Source of the DNA: Cristatella mucedo
Taxonomy: Eukaryota > Bryozoa > Phylactolaemata > Cristatellidae
Length of the DNA: 64,000 bases
NCBI GenBank assembly: GCA_009760855.2
Contig: WPIO01000055.1
Coordinates: 2,470,001 to 2,534,000, forward strand
Reading direction: 5' to 3'
Shown here: positions 23,731 through 34,849 of the stretch, piece by piece
How the letters are laid out: each line of letters starts with the position of its first letter
Position numbering within the stretch: the stretch's first letter is position 1
Translations under genes and position numbers: made by a program
The notes under the pieces: model-generated
What the model was told of the DNA's origin: nothing
The model's database searches: none
Seen by the model: only the letters and a program-made list of their open reading frames with translations

Positions 23731-26700
23731 TTTAGTTTGGATGCATCACGAGTGTGGGGTTAGCTCTCGGCTTTTGTCACCACCTGCACTGACCTTGTAT
23801 AATTGAAGTGTAAGCTAAGACGCATCTGTTCTTCCCAGCTTTCTTAGGGCCCCGGTCATGTTATCTTTCTTTTTAGTTCAGGTGTGATTTGCTTGTTTGC
23901 ATGTTCTTGATTCAGTGCTTACGTGTTACTAAATAGTGATCAGATTAATCAGTATTCCCGAGCGTCTTCTAGTGTGCTTTTGCATGTTAACCTACGCATA
24001 TGATGCTTATGTGCTTTTTTGCATGCTTGTGTAAGCACGATACCTATCAGGTCATCGATACCTGGTTATTGCTTGTCCTGCAGCGAGTTGTAAAAGACCC
24101 GAATAGAGATTTGGTAGGACTTCGTCCAAAAGACTTATTACATTTGTACCATAAAACATTGTACCTGGGTACTAAGTGTTATCTCACAGTTGCTTGTGCC
24201 TCAAAAGTATAGAAAATGGCAATTGTTCCTTACAAACTTTATTTTTCTGACCAAGACGGTGAGCAATACAATACATTGAAATTAACATATTTCATATTAG
24301 AAAACTGAAAAATGTGCATCCCGTCGTTCCCATCTAGTCAGACAGAGCAGCAAATGCATCCGATTAATACGTATTTACTTTAAAGTTCGAAAAAAGTAGG
24401 TGACACTTCTTATCGTGTTTTTTTATCCTTTCGTTCCACTCCTTGACCCCAAAAGTCAGAAGCTCGTTATTGGACTTGGTAAGACCGATGTCTCTGTTAA
24501 AGATCGGTGATGTCTTTCCGGTTGGGGAAGTAGGACTTTCTTTTCTCAGTCGCATCCATGAAGTTGGAAAGCGGATCTACTTCTTAGCCGTATGTCTTGC
24601 TGCTCTCACCTGAACATGGCCGATCCCACCGTGGCCACGCGATCACATGAGATCCCACGCGATCACATGAGATCCCACGTGATCCTGCCACCCAACCACC
24701 ACGGAAGGGTTGGGGACGAAGGACGAAGAGCTGCAGGCAGTGTGGCGGCAATAGTGGCGGTGATAGGTAAATGAGCGCGCGCGCGGATAGAACTGCGGGT
24801 TTGACTTGCTGGTTTGACATTTGTAAGGATCTATCAGGTGGAAGTAGATGTTTGAGTGGTCAGTCCAACGTTCCCGTCCAACTCGTGGGAATGCAATCTT
24901 CGTGGCTCTCTTTTCCTCCCGTACCAGCCTGTAAACTCAACCGAATTGTAGAAGGTAAAAACTGATAAGTCGCACATTACCGAATATTGTGTAAGAAATG
25001 GGAGCAAGCAGCAGTTCTCGTCTTTCGAGAGTTCTGTGGTGATGCATGTGAAATCCGGCCTCCATGGCTGCACGCCTCGTTCCTCGGAGGATCGTTCTTT
25101 TTTTATGCCTCACATATCTTAACAGCTGCTTTCACGGAGTGCTTCTTTGCTATTTTCTTTATATTTTATTTTATTTTATTTCTATCTATCTTCTTTGCTA
25201 TTTTCTTTATAGATCGTCCACACGGTAGCAAATGGCAAAATGCATCTGCTGGGTGCTAGCAATCTCCTAATGACATGTCAATTAAATGTGGCCATTCTCT
25301 TACTCGGCGATAACATTAACTAAAATGTTTGCCTAATACACCTGTGCTGTTAACACTTCTATGGATACTACTCTTATGTTATGCCTACCTAACCATGGGA
25401 CTTACCCCCAGGGTTGCTGCGCAATGCATGCCTAACCGTGCCTAACAGCAAAAGTGGAGATATGTTGTCCTGACAACAGTAGCAGAAAGTCGCTGTGGAG
25501 CGATGTATGACACAAGGTATTTGGAAAAGGCACTTGGAGCCAAAGAGCAAAAACTAATTGACAACTGTTACTTAATGTTTAATTTGACTGGTTTCTGGAG
25601 CCTTTTTAAGTAGGAGTTTTTCAATTTATAAAGGACATGTAGTGTTGTATCATCGAATCTAGATGCAGAAGTATGTTTTGTCCTTAGCCAGGTAATATTT
25701 TTTCAAACATCTCATGGAGGCTAATTAGACACTTCATCCCAGCAATCACTTCCTAATGCAAGCCAGGCTGATCGCAGATATTTTGTTTTTGCATCTTCCA
25801 GCCATGTTCTGCAAAGCAGGTTAACACGATACATTGTTTCCTGTTTTTGTTTGACCCGTAAAGGATTGATTAATTCCTTCAAACGTTTCTGGACACAGCC
25901 CTAGAAGTGCCGGAAATGATTTTATTATTAATTATTATTCGTTGTCGAGGCCATATCAACAAAATAACAAGTTCTGCAAGCAGGTTCGTCATCAACCTTT
26001 TAATTTAGAATGTACTTCCCATACCTACTGGTTAAACGAGTCGCTCCAGCACTGACCAGTGGAAGGAGAGCCCGTTCCAATATTAATGCGAATGATTAAA
26101 CGTATTTTCCAGTTCAAAATTTAATTTCACAATTTCGCATAGCGAGATGGGTAAACAATAAATATAAAAAAAAATTATGACCATGGATTCCGAACTAAAG
26201 AGAGCGAAGCATGCAGAATACACCGTGACTAACATTGCAAACATCCAGGACGACAGAAGGCAGATTAGTGTTGATTTCCTTAGATGTCTAGGAAATAATG
26301 TTTTGAAAATAATTTTTCATTTTACCTTTTTGCTACAGTAAGAAATAACTGCAGATTGCCCGTCACTAGGGTGGGGCTGTGCAGCAGCCATTCGGTGGAC
26401 ACTCGAGCCTGCCCTCTAAAGTGTGGCTTTCCACGATTTTTCATTGGTATGGGCCATTTTCCCGATTTCTATCGGGTTATATTTTGTGTACAGATGGAAC
26501 AGAGGTCGAAGTGTGTGCCCTCAGCTTACACTGCTTCCTGATTCGATTCGTGGATTCAGTTGATGGATGAGTCTGCGTGATTTTACAGATTCTCAGGGCT
26601 CGAGGTTTCATCTTGATAGACTGATTGCAGGGGGAATTTTCAGAGCCAGCATTGCATGCTGCCGCTTCAGCTGTCAGTGTAGAGTTGCCGAGAACCTCAA

Positions 26701-26824
26701 GGAGGGCTTGCGATGCGCATGCGATGACGCATCAGACGCGTCAAATGAGCAAGCTCGAAGGAATGGTGAAAAGAAACCCAAAAGGCTGGCCGGCCGACCT
26801 TGACTCGCACAGTCTATGCAAAAA
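23731..26824. other. AT-rich, repeat-poor 3 kb
   Basis: GC content drops and none of the window's repeat families occurs. A 20-bp unit (GCGATCACATGAGATCCCAC) is duplicated near 24640-24680. A canonical AATAAA lies at 26157-26162. This could be a long LSM14 3' UTR if the alternative terminal exon at 24084 is used; no ORF is convincing. Confidence 0.5.
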
Positions 26825-26985
26825 TATAATTCATTTGTGTAGCGCCATAAGAGAAGCTCATCTCGATTCAGGTGCTTCACGTTTGCTTGCGGGCTCGAGC
26901 CCACGACCTCGGCAATCAAATATGTTCACGATGACTGACGTAGGTTCGGGGCGAGAATCTTAAAGACGGGGCCGGCCAAGCCAGC
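26825..26985 (-). mobile_element. SINE-2 copy (tRNA-derived, LINE-A-like tail)
   Basis: On the minus strand: A-box-like GCTTGGCCGGCCCCG, B box GGGCTCGAGCCC, then GCACCTGAATCGAGATGAGC, TTCTCTTATGGCGC and TACACAAATGAATTATA. The end mirrors the LINE-A stem-loop. Confidence 0.82.
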
Positions 26986-27734
26986 CAGCTCAGCGAGCTC
27001 TAGCGGTTCAGGCTTTCGATACTCTTAACATTAGGGTAAAGGATGGCGTATTTTGAATTTTGTCTGAGTCTGGTAGTCGTGTCGTCTGTGTGGCCGCCGC
27101 ACGTGATGCAATTGCATCACGTGATTGGAGATTGTACTGGTTGTTGATCCTGCGTGGTGTACCATGTTTTTGTAGGTACGTCAGCACCACGCGTTGACGG
27201 ATGACCTAACGGCTCCCTGGCTGCTGCCAGTTTTGGCACTAGTCATTGTCGGTAAGTTGCAATCACTCCAGTCCCATCCGGGCCACCGCGAGACGCAGTT
27301 GTGCGTGTTGCAAGGCTATTGCTTATTTAAAAGTGAACGTTCGGAATTTCTTCTCTGACAGCTTTGTTCACATGACTCCTCAACGGATATTTTGTTGTCC
27401 TGCGGCCGTCATGTACAGAAATAGCATCCATCGGCCCTCTGTGATCTTACTGTTGTAGAGGTGAAGGCGAACAGCAAGCATTCTTTGTTGTGCCACATCA
27501 AGCACAGAAGCTGTTTTCTCGGTACAAGTAACGTTATTCCCCAGTATATCAGCGGCTAAAGGCTTAAGAGCACTGACGAGACGAGACATGTCTTTTTTAT
27601 CGGCTGCAAGAGCAGGTTAATGTTCGTCGCGGCATTGTTACGAATAAAGATAATCTCACTCCACTGTTTTTCTTCCTGTGTTATGAGGTCATTGGGCTGC
27701 ATATAAGCAGCTAAGCTGAGATTAAAAATGCAAT

Positions 27735-27850
27735 TAATACATTTTTGTAGAGCTTCAAAGAGACCTATCAAGGTACTTCACATATACCGCAGAGCATTCG
27801 ACCTCGGTCAACAAAGGCGATCACCTTGAATCTTTGGGCCAAACCAGGGT
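27735..27850 (-). mobile_element. SINE-2 copy, diverged
   Basis: On the minus strand: CTGGTTTGGCCCAAAGATTC, a TTGACCGAGGTCGAATGC-like middle, then GTACCTTGATAGGTCTCTTT and CTACAAAAATGTATT. Confidence 0.75.
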
Positions 27851-28105
27851 CCAAAGGCATGTTGTGAAGCAGTTCCAATTGTGAGTGGTTTGTTCAGTGG
27901 TGACTCGCATTTGGCATGTGATATGATCCACTGTCTTTCACCTTAATGTGCCGGTAAACCGGCTGATCACTGTACTCATTTATCATAGTTATAGAAGAGC
28001 TTAAGCAGCTACTGTCATCCAGTTTTCATTGGAAATGCAACTAGCCCCCCCCCCGACATAAGAAATAGATATGGAGGGCAAAACCTGTCGTAAGTTGAAT
28101 TGTTC
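27851..28105. other. Unassigned spacer
   Basis: I see nothing recognisable apart from a short C-run near 28047. Confidence 0.5.
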
Positions 28106-28160
28106 TAAGAAAGAGATTGAGTTCTCTGAGGGCGCTTTATCAAGTGTATTATTAATATTA
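28106..28160 (+). mobile_element. LINE-A tail-only copy, short
   Basis: AAGAAAGAGATTGAGTTCTC, TGAGGGCGCTTTATCAAGTG, then ATTATTAATATTATT. It begins inside the stem-loop. Confidence 0.85.
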
Positions 28161-29554
28161 TTAACTCGAGAATGGCTGCCTTGAGCTAGTCACGCAAGCA
28201 AGCGAGAGCATAGCCGTCAGACATGGTTTCCTCCCTAGAGGCGTTGTCAAATCTACTGACCGTTCGCTAGTTTTGAAAGTGTACTTGGATAATTTTCGAT
28301 GTTTTGTGTGACTGAGGTCGATTTCGAATCTCCTAATTTCGAACCGTCGTAAGACGATAATGGAGGCTGACTGTAAAATGATGGCCTGCTTCAGGGTAAA
28401 ATCTACGACTTGATTCGGAAAATATCATTTCAAGAAAACTTTTGCGGGTTCGATTGGAGTGTAGGCCCGGTGTGTACGTAGCCGGCGTATATTTTAATTA
28501 AGAAGCGTGGCCACGCTAGGCAAGGAATGCTGAGAAATTAGATTCAGGACTTGCGGTTGGTCCTAACATAAGCAGTATTTTAGTATGTCCACCACTGAGT
28601 CTCAAGTCTCAATGGTCACGTTGCTGATCATCGCTGCGCACTGCAATGCTGAATTGGTTTGATCGAGGCTCCCGAATTCTTGACTTTCCTTTAGCTTGCT
28701 GGGTTACTGTAAACCTGATGACATGACAGGCAGCGGTATCGCACGATCCGCTGGAGCAGCGTGGCAGCTTGGAGTTTTGAAGATTCAGCTAACACGGAAG
28801 ATTGCTTCGTGGTATCAGTTTTGGCGTTTCTGCAGAGCAAGAATGCAGCCTCGAGTGGAGTACACTGAAAGTAGATGTACAGCGTCCCTGAGAAAGAAAG
28901 GCCTGCTGCCTCAACGTGTCCGCTGGCATATCTGGGCGTGGCGTGTTTCCATCGGCAGCGGGAAAGTCTTGGGTGTTTAAATCCAGCTATGGGTGATGCC
29001 GCCCGCGTCACCATACTTGCAAGTGCTAGCTAAAGCAGTGCCTACAGTAAGGCGCTGCTTTACGAAGTCGGAATCTGACGGTATTGTAGCCAGGTTCAAA
29101 GGCTGCATCCTGCGTCTACACGCAGAGGAAGCTTTGGAAGGTCAAGGCTTCTTTCTCTCTCACTAACTGTAGCCTTGCCACTGAGATCCTGAGGTGTTGT
29201 GTCGTAAACCTGCGACCTAGCTTATGAAATTTCCCGAGGTTTCTGCAGACAAAATGGTTACCGTGATTAGCTTTAGTACCTGAAGACACTATACAATCCT
29301 CTCTTTGGTCTTCGCTGGCTCGCAAACATGACCAGCCATAACTCTGGTTTTTGATACTTGTCAAGACAAAGGGGTTGTTCCAAAGTGTTTCAAATCGGCC
29401 ATCGTCTAGTAGCTACTTGCAAAGTATGGATGCATGTGATGCAAGGCATTCGCAAACACTAGCACTCAGATTCAGACCCTTGGGACCCTCGGTGGCGAAA
29501 ACTACCGGAATCAGCTCACTGACTGTGAACTGAATGCCTGCAGGTAGTCGATCC
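28161..29554. other. Unassigned region
   Basis: No gene, RNA or repeat is recognised. ORFs of 60-107 codons on both strands have no visible domain. Confidence 0.5.
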
Positions 29555-30262
29555 TGTCAATGTCGGCCGATTTTCTTAAGCTAACGATTATAAAAACCAA
29601 ATTACGGACAGAGTATCCTAAGCGAGCTACTGGATTAAAAGCTTCATTCAGAGGAGCTCACCCACTGCTAGCAATCACGTTTGATCCTTGTCTAATGTTC
29701 GGGACTGTCTACCTGTCTAGACTAGCTCCCTGGGGGCTCCGTCTTGGCCCGACTACCGAAAGACTGTTTAGGCTGGGCTGCCAAAATGGCCATCAAATCT
29801 CGGCAGCTGGTAGTGAATATACAAAGGCCACACGGTTGGTCAACAAACCCAGAAGGCGTGACAATCTCAGGTGTGCATCCTGAATTCTGAAGGCGCTGCG
29901 GATGCCTTTCGGTCGATCAGCAGATATCAGTCGAGCAGATTTCTCACTCTGACCCACCGCCATCTGCCGTGGCTGGGCTCCTCCATCCGTAGCCGCCAGA
30001 ACTGCTTCACCCCCAGCGTTCTACGGCGGACAATCAACTAGCTGCTCTACTTTTCTCCTAAACGCGGTTGGCGACAGAAGCCATGGCGACGACAGCCTCT
30101 GCATGGTCCTAGACTGTGGAGCTCACTTCCGACGAGTCCTAGGCAACGGAATTCGCTCTCCTGCAGCCGACTGCCAGCGAACCCTTCCCAGCAGCCGCTG
30201 AGCTGCTGCTTCCATGCCACTCACTTTCACGACTGCCCTCTTGACTCAACTATGCTCGCTAC
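29555..30262 (+). mobile_element. LINE-B-like fragment, decayed
   Basis: It starts MSADFLKLTIIKTKLR (compare FLKLNDDKT of LINE-A) and ends with a region translating to GPRLWSSLPTSPRQRNS, the L2/CR1 C-terminal signature, then MLATLNK. The middle is scrambled. The DNA ends in an (AAAT)n tail at about 30264-30280. Confidence 0.7.
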
Positions 30263-30281
30263 TTTAAATAAATAAATAAAG

Positions 30282-30450
30282 CCTAGCTGATTAAACAGCC
30301 TCTTTTTGTATAGCGACAGAAGAGCCTTTACGGCTATCACCACCGCTTGCAGTGGCGATAAGGGATCGCCCACTGCAGGTATCGAACCCACGACCTCGGG
30401 ACCGAGGTCGTGAAAGCAACCGCCTTACCTAGTGTGCCATCACGGCTCAC
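30282..30450 (-). mobile_element. SINE-1 copy, well preserved
   Basis: Full-length minus copy: CTAGCTGATTAAACAGCC, TTGTATAGCGACAGAAGAGC, a degenerate B box region, and the perfect hairpin ACGACCTCGG/CCGAGGTCGT. It abuts the (AAAT)n tail of the LINE-B fragment. Confidence 0.93.
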
Positions 30451-30786
30451 CATTTTTCTCATCGTTTCGTGAGAAGAAGCCTGTTGGCTACCGCAGGAGC
30501 AGAGAAGAGAGACTTTGAGTGCCCTGCTCTCCTTGGTCCTCGACCTACTCGTACTTGGCGGCTCTGTGGAGTTACAGACTGGTACCTTTCATTTCATGCT
30601 GCTCGATTCGATTCAGCGATTCCAATTGGCTTTGATATTATACTGATCTCGAGTGCAGAGGGCGGCTAGAGCAGGGAATCGGATTATTCGCATGCCGCTC
30701 GGCGATAGGATGCGGCAACTATGGATGGCGTGCTTATAATAGGAATAACAACGAAGATAACAATAGTAATAGGAATTGTAATAAAT

Positions 30787-30880
30787 TGGTATTATTATAT
30801 TATATTATATATATATTATATATATATATAATATATATATATATATATTATATTATATATTATATTATTATATTGGTATG
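30787..30880. repeat. (AT)n / TATATT microsatellite
   Basis: About 95 bp of AT dinucleotides mixed with ATTAT. Strongly self-complementary. Confidence 0.95.
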
Positions 30881-31184
30881 GCCTTCAGACATCATCTCAA
30901 TTTCTTTCTAGGCACTCGACCTATGCGGTAAGGAAAGCATGTCCATGCATTTGAACAAAATACACAAGCACAAAAGGACAAAAAGTGAATAAGCACCAAG
31001 CGTGTGACTCACTCGCGAGTCAATCGAATCAGTCGGGAAGCCGAGGAGTCCTCAGGGACCGCCGCCCTAAATGCGAGAGCATCGAATGGAATTTAGGAGG
31101 TAAAGCATCAAGTCTTGGGACGTTTGCTGCTGCTCCTGCTGTAGCTGTCTCTGCTGCAGCTGCTGCAGCTGCTGGGTAGGTGTG

Positions 31185-31367
31185 TTGAGTTGGTGCGCCG
31201 TGATGGCGCACAGGGAAGGCGGTTGCTTTTCACGACCTCGGTCTCGAGGTTGTGGGTTTGGATCCTGCGGTGGGCGATTCTTTATTGCCACTGCAAGGGG
31301 TGGTGATAACATTGAAAGCTCTTCTGTCGCTATACAAGAAGCCTGTTGATTCAGCTAGCATTTTTAT
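31185..31367 (+). mobile_element. SINE-1 copy
   Basis: GCCGTGATGGCGCACAGG, the hairpin CACGACCTCGG with a one-base-altered partner, B box GGGTTTGGATCC (one change), and CTATACAAGAAGCCTGTTGA at the 3' end. Confidence 0.9.
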
Positions 31368-31668
31368 GGGGACTAGGTCTAGTAAGCACAGCAGCAGCAG
31401 CAAACGTATGAGAGCATTCTGTGAGTCAGGAATCGCAAGCAGCAGTCGTCTGCCTGCGTCTGGCTACGAGCTGTTCAGAGCCGAATTTTGGATTAAATTA
31501 TGCATGAATGATTTAACCCCATTGCTTGCTGGGATGGTGTCCGTCGGGTTAATTGCACGTAAACGTGGGACTTTCTGATTATAGAGGTCTGGGGTTCAAC
31601 TTCTGACCCTTTTTCATTTCTCCGCGGGACTACGAATTCATCGTAGAGGCCATTGGACACTTTGCAGA

Positions 31669-32857
31669 TTGGCTGATTTTCTTTTAGGCCACAACGTTTT
31701 CTGTCAACCAGCTATCGGCGGCTGCTCTCAGCTGCTGCTTCTACTCCTCCTCCTCCCGCTCACTCCTGCTGCTGCTGCTGGGCGAATTAGTTGTTGCTTT
31801 GGACGTTACCTCTTTTCGTATAGCGAGGCTCTCGCGCGAAGATCCACGGCGCTCTCCACGGCAGCAGCGTAGGAAGTGGCTTCGACGGCGGCCTAGCCGC
31901 TCAGCTGCCGCTCGCTCAGCTGCCGCCCTCCGGATGCGTCGCTCGCTCGGCGTCGCTCCCGGCATCGCTCCCGGCGCTCCGGACGTGCCGGCGACCGGCG
32001 GCCGCAAGTTGTTCGCGTCAGTCTCTCGGCGTCGCTCGGTCCGGCCCTGGGCCGGCGCTGCTAAGCGTTTCCGCTGCTGTAGCGACTCCTGTACTCCTCG
32101 GTTTTCCTTCCCCCTTCCTTCATTCCTTTTTTTTAATGACCCGCGAGCTTCGAGCTCGGCCACACGCATCCAGACAGCTCTGCGGTCTCCCCCCAGGCAG
32201 CGACGTCGATGCATCGCCGGGGGCCTCGCCGGCGGCGACGCCGCCGCCTGGGGGGAACCGCGCCGGCGGCGACGCCGCCGCCTGGGGGGAGGGGAGCTGT
32301 CACCGGCGCCAAGGCTACTGCAAAGCCGCACAGCGCCCGAGGCGTCTGCTCGGCGGCCTCGGGGCGCTATGCGGCGCCTCATTGTCCCTGGCGGCGCGTG
32401 TCAGCTAGCTAATGCGATTCTCGATCGTGTCGGCACGATTCTCTCGCTGATCGTGTCGGCCCGACAGCGACTGGCAGCGACCGCCGGCCACGACGGCGAC
32501 GAGCCTTCTCCGCGCCGACCGATGCGGCTCGCTCCGACGGGCGTCCGAGATCGCGGCCGCCGGGTTTCCTCCGGCCGTGCCGAGCCGACTACGCAGCTCC
32601 GAACTGCACGCTCGTAGTCGGATTGGGCTCGTAGTCCTCTCTGCGGTGACGGCGGCTGCGGCGGCGGAAGTGGACGTTGGATCGTTTTGTGCGAGCTCAC
32701 GGCCCACCGACTTCCACGCAGGGCTTACCGTGAGCCGCCGACGCCGCTGCCGATTCGGGCCGATACGAGGCTGCCGCTGGACGTCAGGCCAACGCTCTGT
32801 CGCGCCCCGCTAGGTGGCGCCCTAGTGACTTGCAGCTTGTAACTGATATCGATCGCA
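31669..32857. promoter_or_regulatory. CpG island, no gene assigned
   Basis: A GC- and CpG-dense block. Within 32223-32292 a ~30-bp unit (GCCGGCGGCGACGCCGCCGC) occurs twice, each copy self-complementary. Long ORFs on both strands are composition-driven. It could be an unrecognised promoter or first exon. Confidence 0.45.
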
Positions 32858-32865
32858 CCTTGAGG

Positions 32866-33334
32866 CAGGGGTCGGCAAATCTTTCGGACTACCAGGAGGC
32901 CATTTCAGGAGGTCAAGAAGGCGCACACTAGGCCAGAAGAAGTGGGAGTGGGCGTGGTGGAGTGGGCGTGGTGGCACACTAGGCCAGCAGAGACCGCGCC
33001 CACTCCACCGGGGCCGCCCGAAGGGGGAGCCTGGCCAGACGAACAAACAGTCGCAGCGGACGCACAAATGCAAACGGGTATTGTAGGGGTAGACATTTAT
33101 CATCCCTCCGCGCGGTCAGCCACTTTGGTTTCATACAAGCGCCTGACATCAGTTCAAAAAAAATAAACACAGGCCACAGACAACTTGAGCTGTAACCGGC
33201 AGTAACGAATGGGAGTAAAACCATGACAACTAAATTAGGGCGGATCTAATAATAAATAACTAGGGGGCGTTAGGCCGGACTGGAGTACTAGCTAGGCCAG
33301 ATCTGGCCTAAAGGCCAGAGTTTGCCGATCTCTG
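32866..33334. mobile_element. Non-autonomous hAT element with TIRs and 8-bp TSD
   Basis: The left end is CAGGGGTCGGCAAA; the right end, reverse-complemented, is CAGAGATCGGCAAA (12 of 14 identical). Flanks are CCTTGAGG (32858-32865) and CCTTAAGG (33335-33342), an 8-bp duplication with one mismatch, as hAT transposases make. It is 469 bp with no transposase; inside are repeated GTGGGCGTGGTGG and GGCCAGATCTGGCC. It is a different family from the SPIN-like elements. Confidence 0.92.
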
Positions 33335-33518
33335 CCTTAAGGTAATAAGGTGCCCAGGTGCCCAGGCAAGATGAGACGCACTCGAGAAGAATTTGACGAT
33401 TGCTGGGGCTGCTGGACATTCTGCGGCAACGTCTTTTCCTGTCGGAAACCTTCGCCGATGAACAGCGAGTTCATTCGAGTACGTCCGCATTCTCGCGAGG
33501 GTGGAACGATCGGCCAGC

Positions 33519-33520
33519 AT

Positions 33521-33572
<52 letters not shown>

Positions 33573-33585
33573 GCAGCAGCAGCAT

Positions 33586-33635
<50 letters not shown>
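33519..33635. repeat. (CAG)n trinucleotide repeat
   Basis: About 37 CAG units, interrupted by CATG twice. All six frames are open (Gln, Ala, Ser, Leu, Cys), so the ORFs over it mean nothing by themselves. No splice-supported exon was identified around it. Confidence 0.95.
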
Positions 33636-33637
<2 letters not shown>

Positions 33638-33914
33638 GGCTAGCATGCAGGCTGCTAGCTCTCGTGCCGCTTCCAGCGATATGCAATTAACAGCCGCTTT
33701 GTGTGCCGCTCTTTTGCGTTTGTGACTGATCGTGAACTTACTCAAACGTGACGGCAATAAGTAGTGTTAAACGCTGCCGAAAGATTCAGCAAAACAAGCC
33801 AAGAGGCTCGATCTGCTGAATCCCTGAAAAAGCTCGCCACGCACTCGAGGTGGCGGCAGTGCTGAAGCTGCATTTCGCGATCAGCTTTTAAACCTTACTG
33901 GAACTTACTCGCTT

Positions 33915-34660
33915 AAACCAACTTACTAGTAATGGGCAAGCCAAGTGTGATTCAGAAATTGGAAAGCTAACGCTCAAAATCGAATCTGCCAGCCTATCTC
34001 CTGTTGAATCTGAACGAAATCTAGGTGTCGTGTTCCAAAAAGACCTTTCGTTAGATGACTACATCAGCTACACAATCAAGCCTGCCTACTTTCAGTTACA
34101 TTATACTGTTAAAATTCGGGCTTGTTTAGACAGGGATACCACATCTAAATTGATTCATACATTTGTGACATCCCGTTCTGGCTTCTGTAGCTCACTGCTT
34201 GCGGCCTACCGGCCTGTGCACCTAGGCTCTTGCAGCTGGTGCACAACTTTGCAGCTAGGCTTGTCTGTCGTGAGCGTCGCAGTTTCCACATCTCACCACT
34301 TCTCGCCGACCTGCAATGGCTAGCTGTCAAGCAACGCATTGACTTCAAGGTTTAGTCGCTCACTTTTAGGTCTCTTCGTTCTTTGGCTCCAGCTTACCTA
34401 TCACATATACACCCCCACCAGGCTAAGCATCGTACCACCCGATTTTCGGAATCTAGCTGTTTACCAATACCTGGTACAAAGCTCAATTCCTTTGAAGACC
34501 GTGCCTTTAAATCGTATGCTCCCAAAGCTCGGAACTCACTCCCCACTTCCGTAACGACGTCCCCTGACTTGACCACATTAAAAAAAATTAAAACGTGCCT
34601 ATTTATGACAGCATTTAGTGTGTCTATGTGATTCGTCCTTTATGTGCTTATGCACACGGC
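33915..34660 (+). mobile_element. LINE-A copy, C-terminal RT part
   Basis: It translates, with frameshifts, to LLVMGKPSVIQKLES, SDDYISYTIKPAYFQ-type sequence, IHTFVTSRSGFCSSLL and [20 protein letters not shown]. The 3' UTR is cut at about 34660. Confidence 0.88.
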
Positions 34661-34744
34661 CGACGGCGCAAAAACGGCGAGCGCGAAACAAGCGCTTGAA
34701 CGCGTGCGCTACTGCTTGAACGCTTGCTGAATAGCCTCGACCTA

Positions 34745-34830
34745 AGTGAAGTGCCTACAAAGAGATTGAGTTATCTTAAGAGCACAGCACAAATTTCTCC
34801 GCTATTAATATTATAATTATCCTTAATGTT
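34745..34830 (+). mobile_element. LINE-A tail, diverged, detached from the body
   Basis: AAGTGCCTACAAAGAGATTG, AGTTATCTTAAGAGCAC, then ATTAATATTATAATTATCC. About 85 bp of unrelated GC-rich sequence separates it from the preceding body. Confidence 0.75.
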
Positions 34831-34849
34831 ACTATTATCGTGAATCGGT

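Noticed and set aside
29351-29883. Host genes encoded by the 60- and 107-codon ORFs
   Set aside because: The second starts with a decayed LINE RT motif and the downstream DNA carries the LINE C-terminal signature; no other support.
33519-33635. Polyglutamine protein from the CAG tract
   Set aside because: All frames are open across the repeat; no flanking conserved sequence or supported splice sites were found.
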